This document shows, piece by piece, positions 27,005 to 33,897 of a stretch of DNA of 64,000 nt; positions within the stretch are counted from its first letter, which is position 1; each line of letters begins with the position of its first letter. The DNA comes from an uncultured Victivallaceae bacterium (GTDB lineage Bacteria > Verrucomicrobiota > Lentisphaeria > Victivallales > Victivallaceae): NCBI GenBank assembly GCA_944392655.1, contig CALXXL010000002.1, positions 1 to 64,000 of the forward strand, read 5' to 3'. Made by a program: the position numbers and the translations under genes. The notes beneath the pieces are model-generated. The model did no database searches. It saw only the letters and a program-made list of their open reading frames with translations, and was not told the origin of the DNA.

Positions 27005-27505
27005 ATGACCAAATCAACTCACACAATATCGGTTCTCGTAGCCAATAAATTCGGCGTCCTCGCCAGAGTCGCAGGACTCTTCAGCGGACGGGGTTACAAT
27101 ATCTCTTCTCTTACCGTCAACCCGACTTTCGACCCTTCCGTCTCCCAGATGACTATCGTTACTTCCGGCGACGAAGCAATTATGGAACAGATCGAAAAAC
27201 AGCTGCGCAAACTCGTAGACGTTAAAAAGGTAGTCAACCTCTCAGGAGGAGGTTTTATCGAACGGGAAATGGCGCTTTTTAAAATCAGCGTTCCTGATGC
27301 AACCGCCCAGGCTCAGATTATCCAGTTCGCGGAAATCTTCGAAGGCAAGGTCATTTATGTCGATAAACACCAGCTCGGAATTGAGATCTCCGGACGATCC
27401 GATAAAATCGACTACTTTATGATGCTCGTTAAAGATTTCGGCATCCTCGAAATGGCACGCTCCGGTCGCGTGGCCATCAGCAAGAAAAATCCGGAAGAGA
27501 TCTGA
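27005..27505 (+). CDS. ilvN: Acetolactate synthase small (regulatory) subunit
   Basis: The 166-residue protein is the regulatory partner of acetohydroxyacid synthase, which starts branched-chain amino acid synthesis and is feedback-inhibited by valine. The N-terminal ACT domain shows the usual ISVLVANKFGVLARVAGLFSGRGYNI run (two overlapping motifs, 8-33). The C-terminal domain has the FEGKVIYVDKHQLGIEISG strand region. AGGAG lies 10 bases before the ATG. The catalytic subunit gene, normally adjacent, is not in the window. A terminator follows. Confidence 0.95.
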   Translation: MTKSTHTISVLVANKFGVLARVAGLFSGRGYNISSLTVNPTFDPSVSQMTIVTSGDEAIMEQIEKQLRKLVDVKKVVNLSGGGFIEREMALFKISVPDATAQAQIIQFAEIFEGKVIYVDKHQLGIEISGRSDKIDYFMMLVKDFGILEMARSGRVAISKKNPEEI

Positions 27506-27537
27506 TTCCTGCCTTACCTAATAAAAACAACTGCAAC

Positions 27538-27584
27538 GGAGAGCGGACGGTTATAAATAAAAACCGCCGCTCTCCTTCTCTTTA
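27538..27584 (+). terminator. Terminator after ilvN
   Basis: A 14-bp stem with a single bulged A (27538-27552 with 27562-27575) is followed by a pyrimidine-rich TTCTCTTT tail. Confidence 0.7.
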
Positions 27585-27610
27585 TCTCCCTCGCAACCGC
27601 AAAGACAATA

Positions 27611-27638
27611 TTGAAATATCAGCTTTCAGTGCTATATT
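27611..27638 (+). promoter_or_regulatory. Promoter of symporter-iorAB operon
   Basis: TTGAAA (27611-27616) and TATATT (27633-27638) are 16 bases apart, about 60 bases before the small accessory ORF. Confidence 0.55.
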
Positions 27639-27698
27639 ACTTAAATTTTATGACGTTATTATATCTTTATCAAATCTTATTTTTACAGGGTGGATTAT

Positions 27699-27830
27699 AT
27701 GGGTGCTGATTCTATAATGCTCGGGCTCGGCGACTGGAGCGTGGCCGCCGCTTTTTATCTCAATATCATCGGCGCCGCGTTCTGCGTGATCTTCGCATGG
27801 ATATCCACCAGAAAATCCAAGGGAGAATAA
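27699..27830 (+). CDS. Symporter small accessory protein, 43 residues
   Basis: This small ORF encodes one hydrophobic helix (about WSVAAAFYLNIIGAAFCVIFAW) after a short start MGADSIMLGLGD, and ends in a basic tail. GGGTGG precedes its ATG at good distance. Short one-helix proteins of this type occur directly upstream of sodium:solute symporter genes and are thought to help the transporter. Its last codons contain the ribosome binding site of the symporter gene, whose ATG follows 5 bases after the stop. This indicates translational coupling. Confidence 0.8.
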   Translation: MGADSIMLGLGDWSVAAAFYLNIIGAAFCVIFAWISTRKSKGE

Positions 27831-27835
27831 GCTAT

Positions 27836-29431
27836 ATGTCCCCCGAAACCAATACCGCTTTGATGATCGTTCTTATCGCTGCGTTCCTCGGAATTATCGC
27901 TTTCTTAAGCTATCTCGGCTATAAAAAAACCAGAGACGCCAAAGATTATCTCCTCGCCGGAAGCTCTATCCACCCCTTTATCATGGCCATGAGCTACGGA
28001 TCCGCTTTTATCAGCACATCCGCTATCATCGGATTCGGCGGCGTGGCCGGAAGATACGGAATGGGCATCCTGTGGCTCGCTTTTATGAATATCCTCTTCG
28101 GTATATTTATCGGGTTCAGATATTACGGCAGACGCACCAGAGCCATCGGACAGAGTCTCAACGCTCATACATTCCCCGAATTTATGGGCAAAAGATTCTC
28201 TTCCACTAAAATCACCGTCTTTATCGCCGCAATCATCTTCATCTTTATGCCAGTATACACCAGCGCCGTGTTGATCGGCGGAGCCCGCGTTATGGAAGAG
28301 GTGCTCGGTATATCATACTCGTCCGCACTTATAATCTTCGCCGCTATTATCACCGTTTATGTCATCATGGGCGGACTCCGCGGCATGATGTATGTTGACG
28401 CACTCCTCGGAACCGTTATGGTTGTCGGAATGCTCGCACTGCTCGTCCTTACATACAGCTCCACCGGCAGCGTTATCGATACCCATAAACAGCTTACCGA
28501 TATGGCACAGCTGGTTCCGGCCGATATGCAGGCTCTGGGACATCAGGGGTGGACAAGAATGCCGGTATTCAACTCACCATGGTGGTGGACCCTTGTCTCC
28601 AGCCTCATGCTCGGCGTGGGTATCGGCGCTCTCGCTCAACCCCAACTCGCCGTGCGGTTCATGACCGTTAAAAACGATACCGAACTCAATAAGGCCATCT
28701 GCATCGGCGCTCTATTTATTCTGCTTACCGCAGGCGGCGCATACGTTGTCGGCGCACTCTCCAACGTATGGTTCTTTGAACACGAAGGCAAAATCGCCGT
28801 AGACGCTGTCGGCGGCAACCACGACCTCATCATACCGGTATTCATCACCAAAGCACTGCCGCAATGGTTCGCGTATGTCTTTACAATCACACTCCTATCC
28901 GCCGCTATGTCCACATTGAGCGCACTGCTCCACGTTACCGGAACATCCATCGGACACGACTTTTTCGGCAATATGGGCGTTAAAATCAATACCGTTACCA
29001 TGACTAAATTGGGCATACTCGCCGCTATAATCGCCAGCGTTATCCTCGCTTTCGTCCTCCCCGGCAGTTTTATCGCCCGCGCTACCGCCATATTCTTCGG
29101 CGTGTGCGCCGCAAGTTTCCTGCCGGCATACACCGCCGCTATATACTGGAAAAGAACGACCAGAAAAGGCGTATGGGCAAGCATGATCTCAGGCGCCATC
29201 ATAAGCATGTTCTGCCTGGCTTTCCTCCACCGCAGCGAATCGGCTTCACTCGGTATATGTCAGGCGGTTTTCGGCAGAACGGAACTGATCTCCAACGGCG
29301 TGTGGCCGTTCGTCGACTCCATCGTTTATTCTCTGCCGCTGTCGGCAATTATTCTGATAGTCGTAAGTTTGATCACCAGACCGGAGACTCCAGAGCACTT
29401 TAAACAGTGCTTCGATACCATAAAAAAGTAA
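27836..29431 (+). CDS. Sodium:solute symporter family transporter
   Basis: The 531-residue inner-membrane protein has about 13 predicted helices and the SSS-family pattern, including the early unwound-helix region MSYGSAFISTSAIIGFGG (about 56-73). These carriers import organic acids, sugars or amino acids with Na+. The ATG at 27836 is used, since GGGAGA lies 11 bases upstream; a longer frame would overlap the accessory gene. Linkage to iorAB suggests an aryl- or short-chain organic acid as cargo, but this is only inferred. Confidence 0.9.
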   Translation: MSPETNTALMIVLIAAFLGIIAFLSYLGYKKTRDAKDYLLAGSSIHPFIMAMSYGSAFISTSAIIGFGGVAGRYGMGILWLAFMNILFGIFIGFRYYGRRTRAIGQSLNAHTFPEFMGKRFSSTKITVFIAAIIFIFMPVYTSAVLIGGARVMEEVLGISYSSALIIFAAIITVYVIMGGLRGMMYVDALLGTVMVVGMLALLVLTYSSTGSVIDTHKQLTDMAQLVPADMQALGHQGWTRMPVFNSPWWWTLVSSLMLGVGIGALAQPQLAVRFMTVKNDTELNKAICIGALFILLTAGGAYVVGALSNVWFFEHEGKIAVDAVGGNHDLIIPVFITKALPQWFAYVFTITLLSAAMSTLSALLHVTGTSIGHDFFGNMGVKINTVTMTKLGILAAIIASVILAFVLPGSFIARATAIFFGVCAASFLPAYTAAIYWKRTTRKGVWASMISGAIISMFCLAFLHRSESASLGICQAVFGRTELISNGVWPFVDSIVYSLPLSAIILIVVSLITRPETPEHFKQCFDTIKK

Positions 29432-29463
29432 ATTTTATAATTTTTTCAGGAGATATAACAGTC

Positions 29464-31041
29464 ATGAACAAATTCTTTCTCAGCGGTAACGAGGCTATCG
29501 CCATGGCCGCACTGGACGCGGGGCTCACCCTCGGCGTAGGATACCCCGGCACTCCATCTTCGGAGATACTCGACAACGTTTCCAAACACGGCGGAGACGC
29601 TGAATGGGCCCCTAACGAAAAAACCGCCCTCGAAGTCGGCGCAGGCGTCGCTTTCGCGAAAGGCAACGCCATTGTTACTATGAAACACGTCGGCCTCAAC
29701 GTGGCCGCAGACCCACTCTTTACCCTCGCTTATATCACTATCCCCGGAGGGCTCGTAATCGTGTCCGCCGACGACCCAGGTATGGCATCCAGCCAGAACG
29801 AACAGGATAACCGCAGATATGCCGCCGCCGCAGGCATCATGATGCTTGAACCGGCCAGCTCTCAACAGGCTTACGACCTTACTGTCAAGGCTTTTGAACT
29901 CTCCAGAGAGTTCCATATGCCGGTTATTCTCCGCGTCACTACCAGAGTATGCCACTCCAAAGGCGTCGTGATCCGCCCGGATGCCAGAAAGGATAAACCG
30001 GCGGCTTCGTTTACCAAAAACGTTCAGGAACAGGTTATGATTCCGGCTTTCGCCAGAAAAGCACACCGCAGACTGCGCAGCCAGCTCCATAAACTCTCCG
30101 AAATATCCAACGCTCTGGCCGAAGTTAAAGAACGCGATAATGCCTCTTTCGGCATCATCGCCAACGGCATCAGCGTTATGCACGCTATCGAAGCCGCTCC
30201 GGATGCCGCAGTCTTCCAGACCGTTATGAGCTATCCGCCGCCCATCGATAAAATGCGCGAATTCGCCGCAAGATTCGATAAGTGCTACGTCGTCGAAGAA
30301 GGCGACCCCGTTCTCGAAGAATACTGCCTCGCTAACGGTATAAAGGTCGAAAAACGTCCGGAAATCTACCGCTTCGGAGAACTCAATGTGGCCAGAGTAC
30401 GCCGGATGCTCGCCGGAGATACCACCCCGGAACCGGCTCCTGCGCCTGGCAAACCGCCGGAACTCTGCCCCGGATGCCCCCACCGCAAGAGCTTTGAAGC
30501 TCTGCGCGACCTCGGCTGCATCGTCTCCGGGGATATCGGCTGCTATACCCTGGGCGTTCTGCCGCCTTTCAGCGCCATCGACAGCTGCGTATGTATGGGC
30601 GCAAGCATTACCGTTGCTCTCGGTATGCGCCATACCCTGCCCGAAAATGAGGCCAGAAAAGTAGTCAGCGTTATCGGCGACAGCACATTCTGGCACACCG
30701 GAGTCAACGGCATCGTCGAAATGGTTTACAACCGTCCCGCTACCGGGCATGTGGTCATTATCCTCGATAACTCCACCACCGCTATGACCGGTATGCAGGA
30801 AAATCCCGGCACCGGACGCAAACTCGACCATACTCCGGCTCCGGGAAAACTGGTGATTGAAGATGTGGTAAAAGCTATGGGCGTGGACAACGTCGACGTT
30901 ATCGATACCACCCTCGAAAATGAGAAGTTCCGCGAACTCCTCAAAAAACGGCTCGCATCCAACGACCTCACCGTTATTATCGCCAGACGGCCGTGCGTGC
31001 TTGCCATGGTCAAAATCAAATCCTACGAAAACGCTAAATAA
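29464..31041 (+). CDS. iorA: Indolepyruvate ferredoxin oxidoreductase alpha subunit, no ferredoxin domain
   Basis: IOR converts aryl-2-oxoacids from aromatic amino acid transamination to aryl-acetyl-CoA, reducing ferredoxin. The pyruvate-binding-like domain starts SGNEAIAMAALDAG and includes GYPGTPSSEI. A cluster-ligand-like CPGCPHR (about 346-352) begins the TPP domain, with GDSTFWH and DNSTTAMTG as the TPP/Mg2+ motif. The protein is 525 residues, whereas most IorA are about 590-640 and end with two 4Fe-4S motifs. Here the chain stops just after the RRPCVLAMVKIKSY strand, and no CxxCxxC string follows in any frame. The ATG at 29464 matches the family start. Confidence 0.92.
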   Translation: MNKFFLSGNEAIAMAALDAGLTLGVGYPGTPSSEILDNVSKHGGDAEWAPNEKTALEVGAGVAFAKGNAIVTMKHVGLNVAADPLFTLAYITIPGGLVIVSADDPGMASSQNEQDNRRYAAAAGIMMLEPASSQQAYDLTVKAFELSREFHMPVILRVTTRVCHSKGVVIRPDARKDKPAASFTKNVQEQVMIPAFARKAHRRLRSQLHKLSEISNALAEVKERDNASFGIIANGISVMHAIEAAPDAAVFQTVMSYPPPIDKMREFAARFDKCYVVEEGDPVLEEYCLANGIKVEKRPEIYRFGELNVARVRRMLAGDTTPEPAPAPGKPPELCPGCPHRKSFEALRDLGCIVSGDIGCYTLGVLPPFSAIDSCVCMGASITVALGMRHTLPENEARKVVSVIGDSTFWHTGVNGIVEMVYNRPATGHVVIILDNSTTAMTGMQENPGTGRKLDHTPAPGKLVIEDVVKAMGVDNVDVIDTTLENEKFRELLKKRLASNDLTVIIARRPCVLAMVKIKSYENAK

Positions 31042-31054
31042 GGAAATACGTATC

Positions 31055-31534
31055 ATGTGTGCTACTGTTAATATAACTTTTGCCGGTCTCGGCGGTCAGG
31101 GCGTCCTTACCGCTACCGACGTTCTCGCAGCCGCCCTGTTCACTCAGGGATATGACGTAAAGAAAAGCGAAGTCCACGGCATGAGTCAGCGCGGAGGTTC
31201 CGTCTCCAGCGAAGTGCGCTTCGGCGAAGCCGTCGCCAGCCCGATGATCCCGGACGGCGAAAGCGATTACCTCGTCGTTACCGATATGACCCAGATTGAA
31301 GTGAATCTGGCAAAACTTAAAGAGGGCGGAGTCCTCATTACTCCGGACGATTTCGACTGGAGCTCTCTCTCCAATAAAAAAGCCCTCAATATCGCCCTCC
31401 TGGGACGATTGTCCACCTATTTCAATATCCCGGAAGAGGTATGGATGCGCGCTATCGCATCCGAACTGCCGGAGAAAATCCACGAGGTGAACTTCGCCGC
31501 ATTCAAACTCGGCGCATCCTCAAGACAACCATAA
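31055..31534 (+). CDS. iorB: Indolepyruvate ferredoxin oxidoreductase beta subunit
   Basis: The 159-residue gamma-domain-like subunit pairs with IorA. It shows the family beginning ITFAGLGGQGVLTATDVLA and the strings KSEVHGMSQRGGSV and VRFGEAVASPMIPDGE. It is shorter than most IorB (about 190-200). It follows iorA by 13 bases with GGA upstream of the ATG. A longer frame overlapping iorA is not supported by the family alignment. Confidence 0.92.
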   Translation: MCATVNITFAGLGGQGVLTATDVLAAALFTQGYDVKKSEVHGMSQRGGSVSSEVRFGEAVASPMIPDGESDYLVVTDMTQIEVNLAKLKEGGVLITPDDFDWSSLSNKKALNIALLGRLSTYFNIPEEVWMRAIASELPEKIHEVNFAAFKLGASSRQP

Positions 31535-31544
31535 GGAAATATAG

Positions 31545-32417
31545 ATGCTCAACGACCGACAATATATGAGACAGCCCAACGCCAGAGATTTTGAATCCGG
31601 CAGAAAGGTCCTTTTAGGACTGATTATCGCCAATATCATAATGTATCTGATGCCATCACAGGAGTTGACCGCCAGTTTGGCGCTCTCAATTCACGGACTC
31701 AAATCAGGACAGATATATCAGCTCGTTACTGCCATGTTCATGCACGGCAGCTTCTCTCATATCTTCTTCAATATGTGGGCTCTCTATATATTCGGCTCCA
31801 TCGTTGCTCCCATCCTGGGCGGCAACCGCTTTATGGCTCTGTACCTTATCAGCGGATTGACCGGAAATCTGCTCTGGCTGCTCGCCAATTTCAACTCCCC
31901 ACAGCCGGCGTTCCTCCTCGGAGCATCCGGTGCGGTCTTCGGAGTAATGCTCGCCGTGGCAATGCTCACCCCCCAGGTGAGATTCATGATGCTCTTTTTC
32001 CCAACCCCGGTTAAAGTGACTACCTTGATCATCGTTTACGCCATGATCGAGATCTTCAGCGAACTGGGACGGCTGGGCGTCAATAATATCGCACACCTCG
32101 CACACCTGGGCGGATTCATCGGCGCTTATGTCTATCTGAAATTCATCTTCGGACGGACCATCCCATGGGATCCACTGCGCTTTATCTCCGGTGGAGGTCA
32201 GAAACTTAACTCGAACTCCGCATATTCACGCAACGAATACCGCCGTAATCCCGAACCGCCGCCACGCAACGCCAGCGAAGGCCCCGTATCTCAACGCGAA
32301 CTTGACGCCCTGCTCGATAAAATCTCACGCACCGGCATCAACAGCCTCGAACCACACGAAATGGAACGGCTGCGCCGCGCCAGAGAACAGATGCAGAATA
32401 ACGCACGAAAGCAGTGA
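31545..32417 (+). CDS. Rhomboid-family intramembrane serine protease
   Basis: The 290-residue protein has six membrane helices over about 22-205. The catalytic serine is in GASGA (Ser128), and the histidine is in HLAHLGGF (His187). HGSFSHIFFNMWALYIFG near 67-84 is the family's second-helix signature. The C-terminal 85 residues are a charged cytoplasmic tail rich in Arg, Asn and Pro. It lies 10 bases after iorB and overlaps or abuts queA. Its substrates are unknown. Confidence 0.93.
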   Translation: MLNDRQYMRQPNARDFESGRKVLLGLIIANIIMYLMPSQELTASLALSIHGLKSGQIYQLVTAMFMHGSFSHIFFNMWALYIFGSIVAPILGGNRFMALYLISGLTGNLLWLLANFNSPQPAFLLGASGAVFGVMLAVAMLTPQVRFMMLFFPTPVKVTTLIIVYAMIEIFSELGRLGVNNIAHLAHLGGFIGAYVYLKFIFGRTIPWDPLRFISGGGQKLNSNSAYSRNEYRRNPEPPPRNASEGPVSQRELDALLDKISRTGINSLEPHEMERLRRAREQMQNNARKQ

Positions 32418-32425
32418 GTAATATT

Positions 32426-33490
32426 ATGGGGCTTTCTACCGAACTCTTTGACTATATTCTGCCGGAAGAGTTGATCGCTCAATATCCGGCCGACCGCCGC
32501 GACGGCTCCAGAATGATGGTGCTTGATCATATATCCGGCGAAACCAGAATCCTGCCGTTCCCCGCGATAAAGGATTTCCTATCCCCAGGCGACGCCATGA
32601 TATGCAATGATACCAAAGTTATGGCATGCCGCCTGTATGGACGCAAAGAGGGAAGACCGGACGGAGCTAAATTTGAAGCGCTGCAAATCGAACTTATTCC
32701 GGGAAGCAAAGGCGCAAACTGGAAGGCCATGCTTAAACCGGGCAAACGGGCCAAGGACGGCACATGCGTTGTCCTGCTTGATCAGAATGGCGAACTGTGT
32801 CAGCACTACTTCACCGTAAAAAGAAAATTCGACGACGGCACATTCGAAATCGAATTCTCCACCGACGACTACCTCGCCGTTCAGAACTGCTGCGGTCACC
32901 TGCCACTGCCACCGTATATCCGCCGCGAAGCCGGTAAGGAGGACGCCAACCGATATCAGACCGTATTCGCACATTATTACGGCGCTGTAGCCGCGCCAAC
33001 CGCAGGACTGCATTTTACTAATGAAATTTTACAGGAACTCGACGAAAAAGGCGTAAACCGCGCTATGGTAACCTTACACGTCGGCCCGGGAACATTCCAG
33101 CCTGTCAGCGTAAGCGACGTATCCAAGCATAAAATGCATACCGAATCTTACATCCTGCCACAGGCTACCGCCAACCTTATTGCCAATACCAGAAATGCCA
33201 GCAGAAAAGTCCTCGCCGTAGGAACAACCACCGTACGGGTACTCGAAAGCTGCGCCGATGATAATGGCACTCTTACTCCAGGCAGCGGATCAACCGATAT
33301 TTTTATCTATCCGCCATATAAACCCAAGGCTGTCGATATGCTGCTTACCAATTTTCACCTGCCCAAAAGTACTCTGCTTATGCTCGTATCCGCTTTCGCT
33401 TCAAGAGAGATTATACTGGAGGCGTATGCCAGAGCAGTAAAAGAAAAAATGCGCTTTTACAGCTACGGCGACTGCATGCTGATTATCTGA
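32426..33490 (+). CDS. queA: S-adenosylmethionine:tRNA ribosyltransferase-isomerase
   Basis: QueA transfers and rearranges ribose from S-adenosylmethionine onto preQ1 in tRNA, making epoxyqueuosine at wobble position 34. The 354-residue product shows FDYILPEELIAQYPADRRDGSRMM near the start (two adjoining motifs). The conserved strings FHLPKSTLLMLVSAF and PTAGLHFT appear later. The ATG at 32426 is used; a GTG four codons upstream, overlapping the rhomboid stop, is an alternative. Other queuosine genes are not in the window. Confidence 0.96.
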   Translation: MGLSTELFDYILPEELIAQYPADRRDGSRMMVLDHISGETRILPFPAIKDFLSPGDAMICNDTKVMACRLYGRKEGRPDGAKFEALQIELIPGSKGANWKAMLKPGKRAKDGTCVVLLDQNGELCQHYFTVKRKFDDGTFEIEFSTDDYLAVQNCCGHLPLPPYIRREAGKEDANRYQTVFAHYYGAVAAPTAGLHFTNEILQELDEKGVNRAMVTLHVGPGTFQPVSVSDVSKHKMHTESYILPQATANLIANTRNASRKVLAVGTTTVRVLESCADDNGTLTPGSGSTDIFIYPPYKPKAVDMLLTNFHLPKSTLLMLVSAFASREIILEAYARAVKEKMRFYSYGDCMLII

Positions 33491-33501
33491 CCGGGGCAGA
33501 A

Positions 33502-33631
33502 CTCTGTAAAATATTACTCCTGAACATAAAAAAGGTCTGGGCTCGAATTTCTCAGACATTACAGAGGAGTAATTATGAAGAGGAGAAAATTGCGTATAGG
33601 GTCCGAAAGACGCGAGCCAGACCGGAGTTAA
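33502..33631 (+). promoter_or_regulatory. Interleaved inverted repeats (possible pseudoknot or switch) around a small ORF
   Basis: Helix A pairs 33513-33521 with 33565-33573 (9 bp, perfect). Helix B pairs 33534-33545 with 33613-33623 (11 bp, one bulged G). Their arms are in the order A-B-A-B, so they form either an H-type pseudoknot or mutually exclusive folds. The 3' arm of A contains the ribosome binding site of the small ORF at 33575. The 3' arm of B lies in that ORF's end. This layout is typical of cis-regulatory RNA. It could equally be a DNA-level repeat. No family name could be given. Confidence 0.5.
33575..33631 (+). CDS. Possible 18-residue Arg-rich peptide
   Basis: An ATG preceded by AGAGGAG at 5-base spacing opens a frame for MKRRKLRIGSERREPDRS and a TAA. 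Six of 18 residues are Arg and use several different Arg codons, including AGG and AGA. The excellent ribosome binding site and its position inside the helices above suggest a translated leader or sensor peptide. No homologue is known to me. The peptide may be an accident of a conserved RNA or repeat. Confidence 0.35.
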   Translation: MKRRKLRIGSERREPDRS

Positions 33632-33897
33632 ATATAGCATCAAATCAAAAAAATCATAACTTAAAAGCCGATTTTTTATAAAAAAACATCAAAGTCTCTC
33701 CCAATATAGCCGTATATACAAATCCAGCAACAACTTTCAACGGTTTAAACCTCCAGAATAATCCCCATTGCAACAGCTATTTCTCTTTAAAAATATCTAT
33801 ATTAACAGTTGTCAAAAAGAACCAGTTGTGCTATATTGGTTTCCGTGATAGTGTGTGATGTGTAAGAAAAATAGAATTTTCGCAAGAAAGACAGCCC
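33632..33897 (+). promoter_or_regulatory. Leader and promoter of SPFH operon
   Basis: This AT-rich gap has no ORF. TTGTCA (33809-33814) and TATATT (33832-33837) have the ideal 17-base spacing, and transcription should begin near 33844, about 54 bases before the first SPFH gene. The operon is therefore independent of queA and of the hairpin element. Confidence 0.7.

Noticed and set aside
29446-31056. 536-codon open frame antisense to iorA
   Set aside because: It is produced by codon bias in iorA, has low-complexity composition, no family match and no ribosome binding site.
31035-31056. Frameshift removing the ferredoxin domain of iorA
   Set aside because: The gap to iorB is only 13 bases and holds a ribosome binding site, so there is no room for a lost domain.
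33401-33643. 80-codon minus-strand frame across the hairpin element
   Set aside because: It overlaps queA, has no ribosome binding site, and is most likely a shadow of the element. It remains of interest only if the DNA is repeated elsewhere.
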